Counted from the stretch's first letter, positions 1 through 9,449 are shown. The stretch: 64,000 bases of DNA from Pseudomonadota bacterium (GCA_021821045.1 JAKACW010000011.1:16245-80244), one strand, 5' to 3'. Numbers and translations are program-made. The notes: generated from the letters alone by a model not told the origin.

Positions 1-1620
1 CGCTGGCAGGTAATGGCCGTGGCGACGGGCACGACCATCGGCGCGATCCTCCTGGCATTGTTCGTTTTTCAAAGATCGACGTTATCGCCGCTGCGGATTC
101 TTACGGAACAATTGCAGTTGTTGCGTCGCGACAGAACTCATCTCGGAGAGCATGTTTCCGTGGGCGGAAATCTGGAGCTTCGCGAGCTGGCGAATGATTT
201 TAACAAGATGACGTCGGAACTCAGCACGCTGTACGCGAAACTCGAGAACATCGCGTACATTGATCCGGTCACCAAATTGGCCAATCGCACCCGGTTTCAC
301 GATCTCCTGCATGAGCACGCCGAGCGATCGCAGCACAACGGTGAGCCGTTTGCGCTGTTCATCATCGACGTTGATCGCTTCAAGGCGGTCAATGATTCTC
401 TGGGACACGATGTCGGCGATCAATTGCTGGTGCAAGTCGGCGTGCGCGTGGAGCAGATCCTGCGCAAATCAGACGTCACCACTCGACTGGACAACGAGGC
501 GATTACGCGTTTGGCCGATCAACACTACGCGGCCGCGCGTCTCGGAGGCGACGAATTCGCCGTTCTGCTCCCAGGCGTGCGAAGCGATGACGAAGCCTCG
601 ATCGTCGCGCAGAAGATTCTGGCGATGATGCAAACGCCCTTTGCCCTCGAAGGCAAGAGCTTCAATATCAATGTCAGCATCGGCATCGTCCTGGCGCCTC
701 AGCACGGCACGGACGCCAGCACATTGCTGCGCCGCGCCGACGTTTCCGTCGCCGAAGCCAAGCAGTATCAATGCGGTTATCAGCTCTACAATCGGTCGAA
801 GGATCAGCATCGATTGTTCCAGCTCACTTTGGAGCGCGAGCTGAGGGAAGCCATCGAACAAGACGAGCTGGAATTGTATTTCCAGCCCCAATTGGACGCC
901 CAGCGCGGGACCGTGTGGGGAGCCGAAGCATTGGTTCGCTGGCAGCACGATGAACGCGGTTTCATCCCGCCCGACCAGTTCATACCCTTGGCCGAGCAGT
1001 CGGGTCTGATTCATCCGTTAACGGTTTGGGTTCTTCATCAGGCCCTCAAGCAGTGCGCCCAGTGGCAATCCACCGGGCATCAGCTCAACGTGGCCGTGAA
1101 TCTCTCGGCCCGCAGTCTGCAGGTCAAGGAACTGCCGGAATTGGTCCACAGCGCGCTCGAACAGTGGCGTATGGCGCCTAGCCGACTGTGCCTTGAGATC
1201 ACCGAGAGCGCCGTCATGGCCGACCCCGCCAGCGCGCTAAAAATATTGTCACGGCTCGACGCGATGGGTGTCCATCTGTCTATCGATGACTTCGGGACGG
1301 GATACTCATCCATGGCCTATTTAAAGCGGATGCCGGTGGACGAAATCAAGATTGATCGCTCGTTTGTGATGGAAATGGCAGCCGAAGCGAACGATGCCGT
1401 TATTGTTCGATCCATAGTTGACCTGGCCCACAACATGGGATTGCGGGCTGTCGCCGAGGGCGTCGAAAGCGAAGCGGTGTGGCGGGCGCTGGTGAATCTG
1501 GGCTGCGATTTGGTGCAAGGATACTATTTCGCGAAGCCGATGCCGGCACAGACGTTTTTGCAGTGGCTGATCACCACCGCCCCGGAATGGAGCGAAAAAA
1601 AGGCCACAAACAGCATGTAA
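1..1620 (+). CDS. GGDEF-EAL c-di-GMP turnover protein, 5' partial
   Basis: The frame is open to the first base of the window, so the true start lies upstream. What is visible is a membrane segment, a HAMP-like linker (about residues 20-75 counted from the Met at base 13), a diguanylate cyclase domain with GGDEF at about 178-182, and a phosphodiesterase domain. The EAL domain keeps its signature residues: EALVRW, VNLSARSL, EITES, DDFGTGYSS, EIKIDRSFV and AEGVES. It is therefore probably a competent c-di-GMP phosphodiesterase. The RKSD inhibitory-site-like motif (151-154) is separated from GGDEF by 23 residues instead of the usual 5, because of an insertion of about 18 residues. The missing N-terminus probably holds the periplasmic sensor. 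Whether the cyclase is active cannot be told. Confidence 0.95.
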   Translation, partial: RWQVMAVATGTTIGAILLALFVFQRSTLSPLRILTEQLQLLRRDRTHLGEHVSVGGNLELRELANDFNKMTSELSTLYAKLENIAYIDPVTKLANRTRFHDLLHEHAERSQHNGEPFALFIIDVDRFKAVNDSLGHDVGDQLLVQVGVRVEQILRKSDVTTRLDNEAITRLADQHYAAARLGGDEFAVLLPGVRSDDEASIVAQKILAMMQTPFALEGKSFNINVSIGIVLAPQHGTDASTLLRRADVSVAEAKQYQCGYQLYNRSKDQHRLFQLTLERELREAIEQDELELYFQPQLDAQRGTVWGAEALVRWQHDERGFIPPDQFIPLAEQSGLIHPLTVWVLHQALKQCAQWQSTGHQLNVAVNLSARSLQVKELPELVHSALEQWRMAPSRLCLEITESAVMADPASALKILSRLDAMGVHLSIDDFGTGYSSMAYLKRMPVDEIKIDRSFVMEMAAEANDAVIVRSIVDLAHNMGLRAVAEGVESEAVWRALVNLGCDLVQGYYFAKPMPAQTFLQWLITTAPEWSEKKATNSM

Positions 1621-1910
1621 TTGTCGATCGGTCACTAGAAATGTGTTAGTAATTACTTTAAAATATTTTTGCTACATTATGTATCGACAATAAAAATTAT
1701 CCTGTTTGTCCGTCATGTGGCAGGAAAGCATCGTAACATATTGTTGTATAACAAAAATTCTCCGTTGACTTTGATGCTTCACAAACGGGCCCGTATTTTT
1801 GGACGCTGACGGGGGATGTGGGTTTTCGGCCGCCGAATTTCAGTGTACTGTAGAAAACGGTATAGCGCCTGACTCTTTAGTCGGGTCGTGGAACCGCGGA
1901 AAAGGTGAAC

Positions 1911-2528
1911 ATGCAGAACAAGCAGATTCGACTAACCAATCTGCGGCAGTTGATCAAACGCGAGGGGGCGGTGAGCCAACTTGCGTTGCGGTTACAGATT
2001 TCGCCGATTTATATTTACCGTGTTTTAGATGGCAAATTTAATATTGGCGATTCCATGGCGCGCAAAATTGAAGACGCTTATGGTTTTCCGTTTGGCTGGA
2101 TGGACGCGCCGCAAGGCGAGCCCGAAAGCGAGGCGGAAATCCCAACCTTGGGCGCTGAACAGCGAGTCGATCCCCAGACCGATGCCGTTGGGGTTCGCGG
2201 TCCAGCCCAGGAGTCGGCGCGACCGTCGATCAAACCGCGGTCGGCTCCCATGGCGGCAGCAGCCGCCACCGACGTCAAACCGGTTCCCGATAAAACATCC
2301 GCGGACCGCCCTGGCTCGCCTGTCGGGAGTGCGATACCGGATGCACTCAACGAACGCATCGTCATGGGCATTATCAATACCCTGAATCGCATCCTTGCCG
2401 CGCATGGTCTCGAGGTCAGCGACATGGAAAAGGCGAAACTGCTGATGAAAGTCGCGGAGAAGATACTCGATCAAAAAAAGTCTTCGTCCGGGACTGATGG
2501 TCAAAAGCCCTTTCTGAAGATCTCGTAG
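1911..2528 (+). CDS. XRE/lambda-repressor-like HTH regulator
   Basis: The N-terminal 65 residues form a lambda-repressor-type helix-turn-helix (NLRQLIKREGAVSQLALRL, then a recognition-helix region with YIYRVLDGK). A long Pro/Ala/Asp-rich linker follows, then a helical C-terminus (about residues 140-205). No peptidase or known effector domain is recognised. I chose ATG 1911 because AAAGG lies five bases upstream; an in-frame GTG at 1905 overlaps that ribosome site. The 290-bp upstream region is AT-rich. The target is unknown. Confidence 0.75.
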   Translation: MQNKQIRLTNLRQLIKREGAVSQLALRLQISPIYIYRVLDGKFNIGDSMARKIEDAYGFPFGWMDAPQGEPESEAEIPTLGAEQRVDPQTDAVGVRGPAQESARPSIKPRSAPMAAAAATDVKPVPDKTSADRPGSPVGSAIPDALNERIVMGIINTLNRILAAHGLEVSDMEKAKLLMKVAEKILDQKKSSSGTDGQKPFLKIS

Positions 2529-2615
2529 CATTACGCTCTATCGCGCTTTGATCGGGCGCGAGGAATCCTTCTAACCATTGTAAGCGGTGCGACTCAGTGG
2601 CACCATCCTGTGCCT

Positions 2616-2840
2616 ATGGCAGAGACGCGTTTTCGCTTAGCAATTCCCGCTGAGAAATACTTGGCCTACTACGCTGGTGCGGCGAAAGCGGTGATTGTTC
2701 GGGCCAGCGATGGCCGACGAATCCAATTCCCCGCCGAACACCTTCGGCCTTTCGTAACCCACCAAGGCGTCTACGGCGAGTTCGTTCTGGTGTATGACGC
2801 CAACAATCGGCTGCAGTCGCTCAAGCGCGTGGCCGATTAG
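2616..2840 (+). CDS. DUF2835 family protein
   Basis: Small protein (about 74 residues) with the pattern of DUF2835: FRLAIPAEKYLAYYAG, a central DGRRIQFPAEHLRPF block and a C-terminal NNRLQSLKRV. The function of the family is unknown to me. An in-frame GTG at 2610 is an alternative start; neither has a strong ribosome site. It converges with the glycosyltransferase-like gene on the other strand, with nine bases between the stops. Confidence 0.8.
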   Translation: MAETRFRLAIPAEKYLAYYAGAAKAVIVRASDGRRIQFPAEHLRPFVTHQGVYGEFVLVYDANNRLQSLKRVAD

Positions 2841-2849
2841 CCTGCCAAT

Positions 2850-3932
2850 CTAATAGGATTCGAGCAACTCGCGCACGAGACTGGCGGCCTGTGGGGCGCC
2901 GTCCGGGTGCGGGGGGCTGACGGGTGGATGCTGTCCCAGCAATTGGTCCAGGGCGCTCAACAGATGCGGCGAGGCAAGTTCCGCGCGAGGCACCAGGCAG
3001 GCGCGGCCGTTCTTGCGCAGCCATTCCTGCAAATAGGGTTCTTCGGGCCAATCACCGCGCTCACAGAACATGAGCGGGACGCCGTTGCAGGCGCATTCAC
3101 TGACGATGCCGTATCCCAGTTTGCTGAGAACGGCGCTTGATGAGCGCATCAAATCGATAAAGGGGATACCTACGCTTTCGAAAGCAACCATATCATCCCG
3201 ATGGGGGGCCCAAACGGCCGGGAGCAACCAAAATACATCAGCGCGTCGCGGCCAGTGGTCGAGGTTGAACGCCGTCTCAATTCCCCCGAAGGTGGCGAGG
3301 ACCAGTCTGGTCGTGGTGCTTAAGCCCAAAAGACGACGGATTTCGTCGCCGCGGTCGCGGCCCAGCGACGCGACCGGATCGACCGCGCGACGATTGGCCA
3401 GCCACGTCATGGGCATGCTCGGTGTCAGCTGCACGAACACCGAAGCACCCGCGTAGGATTCCTGCATCTGGTCCAGAATCGAGGCATTGGTTTTGTCGGG
3501 AAAATAGTGGGCGAAGATATCAGCCCAGTTGAGTGAACTCATTCCCGCGCACGAAATCCCGGCGCGCTTCGCCGCGGCAAGCGGCAGATAGGCCACGTTC
3601 GACAGCACCGCGTCAGGTCGCAGCGCGCGCAGGACCGCCGCTTCTTCGTCAATGCGTTGCCGCCAATTGGCGTGCAGCGCCCGATAGCGCGACAGGCTTT
3701 CTTCCGCCTTGACGTCGAATACAGAGTCCATGGCGAGCCCGAAGTCAAAGGCGTTGGGACGCAACGCGAAAGGCATTCTCAGTCGGGAACGCAAGAAGTC
3801 CACCGGCAGTCCGCTGACCACGGTGACCTTGAGCTGGGGCATCTGTTCAACCAGTGCGTTGAGCACGGAGGTGGTTTGGGCGCCGTGACCATAACCGTGA
3901 TGAGAGATGTAGACGACGAGGTGGGGGTTCAT
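2850..3932 (-). CDS. Glycosyltransferase-like protein
   Basis: About 360 residues. The N-terminal YISHHGYGHGAQ block resembles the nucleotide-sugar transferase (GT-B, family 28-like) fold, also found in the N-terminal part of L-arabinokinase-type proteins. The C-terminal half has a GYGIVSECACNGVPLMF segment, which looks like the donor-binding region of such enzymes. No signal peptide or membrane segment is seen. ATG 3932 is preferred over the upstream TTG at 3965. The gene begins 33 bases after the cyclic-nucleotide-binding gene, so the two are probably cotranscribed. Substrate unknown. Confidence 0.7.
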   Translation of the reverse strand: MNPHLVVYISHHGYGHGAQTTSVLNALVEQMPQLKVTVVSGLPVDFLRSRLRMPFALRPNAFDFGLAMDSVFDVKAEESLSRYRALHANWRQRIDEEAAVLRALRPDAVLSNVAYLPLAAAKRAGISCAGMSSLNWADIFAHYFPDKTNASILDQMQESYAGASVFVQLTPSMPMTWLANRRAVDPVASLGRDRGDEIRRLLGLSTTTRLVLATFGGIETAFNLDHWPRRADVFWLLPAVWAPHRDDMVAFESVGIPFIDLMRSSSAVLSKLGYGIVSECACNGVPLMFCERGDWPEEPYLQEWLRKNGRACLVPRAELASPHLLSALDQLLGQHPPVSPPHPDGAPQAASLVRELLESY

Positions 3933-3965
3933 ATGGCGTTCACTGGGGCTGGGACAACCGATCAA

Positions 3966-4664
3966 CTAGGCGAGAGGCTGGACGCAAATGCTGGCCAAAT
4001 AGGACCTAAGAATCGTCGTATTGACTCGAAAGGTGATGATATCGGGGGCGAGTATGTTGAACTGGGAGATAATGTTCAAACGTTTGTAGTTGGCCAATGC
4101 GTTGGTCGCCTGCAGATTATCGAGTTGGGTCTTCTTCAACAATTTTTGCATGTAGAGCGTCATTTCCCCGCGGGAAAGGGCCGTGGATTCAAGTTGATCG
4201 ATTATATACGTTCCGACCATGATCATGATTTTGTTGTTGACGATCGCGACGAACCGCTCGTTCAGATGATTCAACCGCCCTGACAATGACTTCAATAGAC
4301 GGAAGGTCACGTCGGGATAGTGCTGCAGCGCTTCCATGAATTTGGCGTGGCTAAGCGCGAGAACCGTCAGGTTTGTTCTTGCGGCAATGGTGGCCGAGCG
4401 GCGGACGTTCAGAAATACGCCCATCTCGCCGAAAACCGTGCCTTTTTCGGCGGTGGCGATGACGACCGTATTGCCGATGCTATCGCGTTTGCGAATTTCG
4501 ACTTCGCCTTCGAGAATAATAAACACCGCGTCCGAGGGCGAGTCTTCCTCAAGAACGATTTCGCCCGGAACATAGCTGTTCGTCGTGCCGTGATCACGCA
4601 AGAAATCGGTGATCGGCTGGGTCAGTCGACTTGGGCGCGTTTCTAAGATGTCATAAATGTTCAC
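3966..4664 (-). CDS. Cyclic nucleotide-binding domain protein
   Basis: Contains one cNMP-binding beta-roll (about residues 30-145), with an SYVPGEIVLEEDSPSDAVF entry, the GEVEIRKR strand, a GEMGVF turn and an RRSATIAARTNLTVLAL block. The C-terminal 90 residues are mostly helical but do not show a Crp-type helix-turn-helix, so it need not be a DNA-binding protein. I chose GTG 4664: it has AGGG six bases upstream and overlaps the stop of a 61-codon upstream frame as GTGA. A TTG at 4721 would extend it by 19 residues. Likely cotranscribed with the glycosyltransferase-like gene. Confidence 0.8.
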   Translation of the reverse strand: MNIYDILETRPSRLTQPITDFLRDHGTTNSYVPGEIVLEEDSPSDAVFIILEGEVEIRKRDSIGNTVVIATAEKGTVFGEMGVFLNVRRSATIAARTNLTVLALSHAKFMEALQHYPDVTFRLLKSLSGRLNHLNERFVAIVNNKIMIMVGTYIIDQLESTALSRGEMTLYMQKLLKKTQLDNLQATNALANYKRLNIISQFNILAPDIITFRVNTTILRSYLASICVQPLA

Positions 4665-4846
4665 GAGTAACCCTGCCTTGGGTCGGCGCGACGAAGCGGA
4701 CGCGGCTGGCACCCGCCCCAACCGTCGCTCGCCAGGCGTTCCAGAAAGTCATGAAATTTCCCTGTGTAGATATCTGAGTTTTCGGCGTCTGCGTCGGGCA
4801 ACTTTACTTGCCATTTCCCAGAGTGCGGTTTTGTGTGTCGCGTCAC
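4661..4846 (-). CDS. Possible small protein coupled to the cNMP-binding gene
   Basis: A 61-codon frame (GTG start) whose TGA overlaps the chosen GTG start of the cyclic-nucleotide-binding gene by four bases, an arrangement typical of translational coupling. The sequence includes KWQVKLPDADAENSDIY and FLERLASDGW, with no recognised domain. No clear ribosome site is visible. It may equally be a chance frame. Confidence 0.3.
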   Translation of the reverse strand: MTRHTKPHSGKWQVKLPDADAENSDIYTGKFHDFLERLASDGWGGCQPRPLRRADPRQGYS

Positions 4847-4930
4847 GATTGTTTACTCGAGCGGCATCGTCGCGCGTCGATATGCCGGGGGACGTTGCCT
4901 AAATCCTGATCAAGCGAAGGAAGAGAATTG

Positions 4931-5305
4931 ATGAAATCGAAGACGCTAGCAAAACTCGCCGCGACCTTATGTCTGGCGACCGTCGGTGCCGTAGGCGCGC
5001 AAGACCTCACCGTTGGGATCGAAAAAGCCCGCCAAGGCGATTTCCCGGGAGCCTATGACGTGCTTCATCCGCTAGCCAAAGACGGAGACGCCCAGGCCCA
5101 GTTCAATCTTGGCTTGCTCTACCACAGCGGGATGGGCGTGGCCCGCAATGAAGCCGAGGCCGTGCGGCTCTATGCCGCCAGTGCCGAAAAGGGCTTTCCG
5201 TTGGCGGAAGAATACCTGGCGATCGGCTACGAGGAGGGCTGGTTCGGTTTGCCTAAAGATCCGCGTCAAGCGAATTACTGGCGCGAGAAGCTGCGGGACA
5301 ACTAA
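4931..5305 (+). CDS. Secreted Sel1-like repeat protein
   Basis: 124 residues with a signal peptide (LAKLAATLCLATVGAVGA, cleavage expected after AQ) followed by about two Sel1/TPR-like repeats (AQAQFNLGLLYHSGMGV, then PLAEEYLAIGYEEGWFGL). Such repeats usually mediate protein contacts in the periplasm. ATG 4931 has AGGAAGAG upstream; the TTG three bases before is unlikely. It is a single-gene unit followed by a GC-rich hairpin. The partner is unknown. Confidence 0.85.
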   Translation: MKSKTLAKLAATLCLATVGAVGAQDLTVGIEKARQGDFPGAYDVLHPLAKDGDAQAQFNLGLLYHSGMGVARNEAEAVRLYAASAEKGFPLAEEYLAIGYEEGWFGLPKDPRQANYWREKLRDN

Positions 5306-5334
5306 AGCCTACAATAGAAAATGATTCAAAAAAT

Positions 5335-5380
5335 GCGGCCGGGGCGTTGCCGGTAACCCCGTTAGGTGCTCGGCCGCTTT
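5335..5380 (+). terminator. Probable terminator after the Sel1 gene
   Basis: GCGGCCG (5335-5341) pairs with CGGCCGC (5371-5377), followed by TTT. A nested GGGG/CCCC pair lies inside the long loop. The short T run makes this only moderately convincing. Confidence 0.45.
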
Positions 5381-5499
5381 CCTATCGCCTCTATAACTCT
5401 ATGATTCTAATGCCCTAAATACTTCCCCCGCGCGTACCCGTTCTGAACCGTAAGGAGGGCTGGTAAACTATCCAAACCCTTCCTCCTCGGAGAGTACGC

Positions 5500-5967
5500 A
5501 TGCAAGAAATACAACGTCCCGTGCCCGAACGGCGGACACGCTCTGTCGGCATGATTCGCAAGTTGGTCAATTCGCGCACACAAATGTTGAGCCTGTACAA
5601 CGACTTGGCTAACAAAAAGCCGTTCAATGACCCGGATGAATCGACCGAGTTGCTAGGCGAGTTTTGTTCGGCATTGGTCGACTATACGGCCAACGCGCAT
5701 TTTCAGTTGTACCGCTATTTCGCCGAGAACAGGGAGCGTCGTTCCACCGTATTCAATGTCGCCGACCGAATCTATCCGCGCATTGTAGATATCACCCAAG
5801 AGATCCTGGACTTCAACGACAAATACGACAGCGAAGCTCAGCGCCGAGCACAGCTTGATCAGTTGGCGCGGGACTTATCCAAACTGGGAGAAAATCTGGC
5901 CGAACGAATCGAACTCGAGGACCAGTTGGTTAACAGCCTCTCGGCTAACTCGCGCCATTCGGCCTAG
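5500..5967 (+). CDS. rsd: Rsd/AlgQ family anti-sigma-70 regulator
   Basis: 155 residues matching the Rsd/AlgQ family in length and in its two core blocks: FCSALVDYTANAHFQLYRYF (Rsd has FCQSLVDYLSAGHFSIYERI) and the C-terminal LAERIELEDQLV. Family members bind region 4 of sigma-70 and free core RNA polymerase for alternative sigma factors; AlgQ also affects alginate regulation in pseudomonads. The N-terminus is basic and probably unstructured. CGGAGAG precedes the ATG. It stands alone with its own terminator. Confidence 0.88.
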   Translation: MQEIQRPVPERRTRSVGMIRKLVNSRTQMLSLYNDLANKKPFNDPDESTELLGEFCSALVDYTANAHFQLYRYFAENRERRSTVFNVADRIYPRIVDITQEILDFNDKYDSEAQRRAQLDQLARDLSKLGENLAERIELEDQLVNSLSANSRHSA

Positions 5968-6051
5968 TAAAGTGCGGTGACGCGTGCGCGTTACGCGTCG
6001 CGAGTGAAACAAGCGGGTCGATTCCGCCTCAGGTCGAGGAGGAAAAGCGAG

Positions 6052-6087
6052 AGCGGCGATACCCAACGGTGGCGCCGCTTTTTCGTT
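6052..6087 (+). terminator. Intrinsic terminator after rsd
   Basis: AGCGGCG (6052-6058) pairs with CGCCGCT (6073-6079) across a 14-base loop and runs directly into TTTTT. It lies about 85 bases past the rsd stop and 60 bases before the protease gene. Confidence 0.75.
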
Positions 6088-6145
6088 TATCTCGGCATGG
6101 CCAACGCGGTTTGAAAGACACTTCAAAGGCTATTCAAGCAGAACG

Positions 6146-8632
6146 ATGAAAAAAACGAGCCCCCTCACGGCGGAGCAGCTCTATCACTCTTGTGATTTGA
6201 GCGTCCTGGATTTCGTCACCACCGACTCACTGCCCGAGTTCGAAGGATTATTTGGTCAGGACAGAGCGCTGGAGGCCCTGCGTTTCGGCGTGGGGATCAA
6301 AAAGCGCGGCTTCAACATTTTTGTTCTCGGCCCGCCCGGCATCGGCAAACACACCCTGGTGCAGTCCCTGCTGGATACCGAATCGGATCGGCGCGGTCCG
6401 CCCAACGACTGGTGCTATGTCAATAATTTTCAGGCGGCGCACCAGCCAAGCGTATTGCAGTTGCCCGCCGGCGAAGGCGATGGGCTCGCCCGAGCCATGA
6501 CTGAGTTTGTTGAGGCGTTGCGCCACGATATTCCCGCGGCCTTTGCCAGCGATGAGTATCGATCTCAGCTGCAAAAAATAGAGCAGACGTTAAAGGATGA
6601 GCAAGACAAAGCGATCGAAGCGATCCGGGAGAAGGCGAAAACCAAGGGCATCGCGCTGATGCGCACGCCCAATGGATTCGCGTTTGCGCCCATTACTGAC
6701 GGCGATGTGCTTACGCCGGAGCAGTTCGAGCAGCTCCCCGATGAGGAAAAGCAGCGCATCGAACGCGAAGTTGACACCCTCCAGGACGAATTGCGGCAGC
6801 TTATTCAACGTGTTCCGGCGTGGCGTGCCGAAGCGCGCGCGCAAACCCGCGCCCTCGAAAAGGCCACGGCGCAGGCCGCGGTTGCGTATGCTATGTCCAA
6901 GCTCAAAACCCAGTTCCAGCACCTCCCGGCGATCGTGGCGTTCTTAGAGGCGGTTGAAAATGACGTGTTGGAAAATATCGACGAGTTTCGCGAATCCGAC
7001 GACAGCGAGCGCGGCCGAATCCCAATGTTGGCCCACGTGCCCGACGGCCCGTTCGCCCGCTATCAGGTCAACCTTCTGGTCGACAACGCGGCCACCAAAG
7101 GCGCCCCCGTGATTTATGAAGATCACCCCACTTACCTCAATCTGGTGGGGCGGGTCGAGCATGTGGCATTGATGGGCGCGCTGATAACCGACTTTCGGCT
7201 GATCAAACCGGGGGCTCTGCATCGCGCCAATGGCGGCTATCTCATCCTCGACGCCTTCAAGGTGCTGCAGCACCCCTACGCCTGGGAAGGGCTGAAGCGC
7301 GCCTTGCAGTCGGCGGAAATCAGAATTCAGTCGTTGGAACAGATGCTCAGTCTTGCTTCTACAGTGTCATTGGAACCGGAGCGAATACCGCTCGATGTCA
7401 AAGTGGTTCTGTTGGGCGATCGGATGCTGTATTACCTCCTTTATCAGCTGGATCCGGATTTCGCCGAGCTGTTCAAAGTGGCGGCGGATTTCGAGGACAC
7501 GGTCGAGCGCAGCGGTCAGAGTGTAAAGGCCTACGCCCATCTCATCGCGACGTTGGCGCGCCGCCATGAGCTCAAACCCTTGACGGCGACCGCCGTGCAA
7601 CGGGTGATCGAGCACGCATCGCGCATCATCGAAGACCAGGAACGATTGTCCACCCACATGCGCAGCATCACCGATGTCTTGTGCGAGGCGGATTATTGGG
7701 CGGGCGAAGCGGGACGAAACGCGATCGACCGCGAGGATATCGAAGCAACCCTCGCGGCCAAGCTGCGTCGCAGTGATCGGGTGCGCGAGCGCACCATCGA
7801 CGCTATTCGGCGCGGCATCGTGCTGGTCGACACCCAAGGCGCAAAGGCGGGCGTGGTCAATGGGTTGTCGGTCGTCGCCGTGGGCGATTTGGACTTCGGC
7901 ATGCCCAGCCGCATAACCGCCACTGTCCGGCTGGGCGATGGGGAAGTAGTCGACATCGAGCGGGAGGTGGATTTGGGCGGTCCGTTCCACTCCAAGGGCG
8001 TGCATATTCTGACCGGCTACATCGGACATTACTTTGCCAAAGAGCGACCCTTGTCGTTGGCGGCACGCGTGGTTTTCGAGCAATCCTATGCCGAGATCGA
8101 CGGCGACAGCGCCAGCGCGGCGGAATTGTTCGCGCTGTTGTCAGCCATCGCCGACGTGGCGTTAACGCAGTCCTTGGCCGTAACGGGATCGGTAAGTCAA
8201 AAGGGCGATATCCAGGCCATCGGCGCCGTAAACGAAAAAATCGAAGGCTTCTTCGATGTCTGCAAGACCCGCGGCTTGACGGGCGAGCAAGGTGTGATCA
8301 TTCCCGCGTCCAACGTCTGTCACTTGATGCTGCGTCAGGATATTATCGAAGCGGCGCGGCAGGGCCGTTTCCACATTTATCCCATAAGCCATGTCAATGA
8401 AGGAATCACCCTGTTGAGCGGGCTCGATGCGGGCGAGGCCAACGAGGCGGGAGAATTTCCCGAAGGAACGTTCAATCACAAGGTGAGCACCATTCTGCGC
8501 CGTATGGAAGAACACCGGCACGAACACATCTCACCTGGCAAGGGAATCGAGGATGAGTCGAACACCGCGGAGCGTCAAGACAGGGAAGGCGACGACCACG
8601 ACGGCAGCGACGAAGACTCCGACGGCCATTAG
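6146..8632 (+). CDS. Lon-like ATP-dependent protease (AAA_32/LonB, AsrA-like)
   Basis: 828 residues. An AAA+ module has Walker A GPPGIGKHT at about 62-70, followed by a long helical insertion, and the C-terminal quarter is a Lon-type protease domain. The proposed catalytic serine lies in GDSASAAEL and the lysine in GAVNEKIEGFF, in the spacing expected for a Ser-Lys dyad. Architecture and length fit the LonB/YcbZ/AsrA group of gammaproteobacteria, which lacks the N-terminal substrate domain of classical Lon. The C-terminal tail is acidic (DREGDDHDGSDEDSDGH). The last 80 bases overlap the next gene, so the two are likely cotranscribed. Substrates cannot be predicted. Confidence 0.9.
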   Translation: MKKTSPLTAEQLYHSCDLSVLDFVTTDSLPEFEGLFGQDRALEALRFGVGIKKRGFNIFVLGPPGIGKHTLVQSLLDTESDRRGPPNDWCYVNNFQAAHQPSVLQLPAGEGDGLARAMTEFVEALRHDIPAAFASDEYRSQLQKIEQTLKDEQDKAIEAIREKAKTKGIALMRTPNGFAFAPITDGDVLTPEQFEQLPDEEKQRIEREVDTLQDELRQLIQRVPAWRAEARAQTRALEKATAQAAVAYAMSKLKTQFQHLPAIVAFLEAVENDVLENIDEFRESDDSERGRIPMLAHVPDGPFARYQVNLLVDNAATKGAPVIYEDHPTYLNLVGRVEHVALMGALITDFRLIKPGALHRANGGYLILDAFKVLQHPYAWEGLKRALQSAEIRIQSLEQMLSLASTVSLEPERIPLDVKVVLLGDRMLYYLLYQLDPDFAELFKVAADFEDTVERSGQSVKAYAHLIATLARRHELKPLTATAVQRVIEHASRIIEDQERLSTHMRSITDVLCEADYWAGEAGRNAIDREDIEATLAAKLRRSDRVRERTIDAIRRGIVLVDTQGAKAGVVNGLSVVAVGDLDFGMPSRITATVRLGDGEVVDIEREVDLGGPFHSKGVHILTGYIGHYFAKERPLSLAARVVFEQSYAEIDGDSASAAELFALLSAIADVALTQSLAVTGSVSQKGDIQAIGAVNEKIEGFFDVCKTRGLTGEQGVIIPASNVCHLMLRQDIIEAARQGRFHIYPISHVNEGITLLSGLDAGEANEAGEFPEGTFNHKVSTILRRMEEHRHEHISPGKGIEDESNTAERQDREGDDHDGSDEDSDGH

Positions 8633-9449
8633 TCGCATCGTGGTGGCCGCCGGTTCGCCGGCCAGTGGTCAGCGCCTCTACGCCGCGGCGTCCCGCCTTG
8701 CCGAAATTTGCGGCGCGCAGCTCGATGCGCTGTTTGTCGAGGACAGCGCTTTGCTGCAGATGGCGTCCTTGCCGTTTGCGCGGGTCGTCAACGCCGATTC
8801 GGCCCGAATCGAATCGCTTGATATCGAAACCCTGGCGCGCCAGATCCGCGCGGAAGCCGATCAATTGCGCGCGCTATTTTTCCAGACGGTGAGCAATCAG
8901 CCGTGGTCGGGGCAGTTTTCGGTGCTACATGGCAACGTTTGCCAACAACTTCTCTCACAGGTAAGTCGCCGCGACGTGCTGGTGTGCGCGACCAACGATT
9001 CTCGATTGCAGTCCCTTTCTCACTTGGGGCAGACGTTGTGCGGTCTGCTGAACGCGGGCCGGTGTTCGCTGTGGATCGAGGGTGGAGTGAGTCGAGCCGG
9101 CGGCTCGATTGTCAGCGTTGTCGATCGCACGCCCATCCCCTGGCATGTGATACAGCAGGCGGTCTTTTGGTCGCAGCGGCGGCGCGCGCCCTTCGTCTGC
9201 CTGGTTATGGCCGCTTGCCCCGGCGCGGCGGACGTCGTGCAGACAATTACTGATTTCATCGCGGCGGCCGAGATACAGAGTGGCGAAGTGGTTTTAGCGC
9301 CTTCAGCCAGCGACGTAATCGACCTATTGGAGCGCTACTCGGCGGATTTGCTGGTGCTGGACGCGTATCGATTCCGCAACGCGCCGGAGCAGTTGCAGCA
9401 CTGGCTGATGTATTCGATGGTCAGTGTTTTGCTAGCAACGGAGAGTTGA
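8553..9449 (+). CDS. Universal-stress-like protein of unknown function
   Basis: 298 residues. After a Thr/Ala-rich N-terminus, the segment SRIVVAAGSPASGQRLYAAA followed by CGAQLDALFVED resembles the first strand and helix of a UspA-type alpha/beta fold. A second half with LLERYSADLLVLDAY may be a repeat of it. No clear ATP-binding G-X2-G-X9-G motif is seen. The start overlaps the protease gene by 80 bases, and the frame is open throughout. A downstream start near residue 27 would remove the low-complexity stretch. It lies between the protease and relA, so a stress-linked role is an inference from position only. Confidence 0.7.
   Translation: MSRTPRSVKTGKATTTTAATKTPTAISRIVVAAGSPASGQRLYAAASRLAEICGAQLDALFVEDSALLQMASLPFARVVNADSARIESLDIETLARQIRAEADQLRALFFQTVSNQPWSGQFSVLHGNVCQQLLSQVSRRDVLVCATNDSRLQSLSHLGQTLCGLLNAGRCSLWIEGGVSRAGGSIVSVVDRTPIPWHVIQQAVFWSQRRRAPFVCLVMAACPGAADVVQTITDFIAAAEIQSGEVVLAPSASDVIDLLERYSADLLVLDAYRFRNAPEQLQHWLMYSMVSVLLATES

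Noticed and set aside
3657..4283. 208-codon forward frame across the glycosyltransferase/cNMP junction
   Set aside because: Crosses two well-supported reverse genes and has no recognisable protein pattern.
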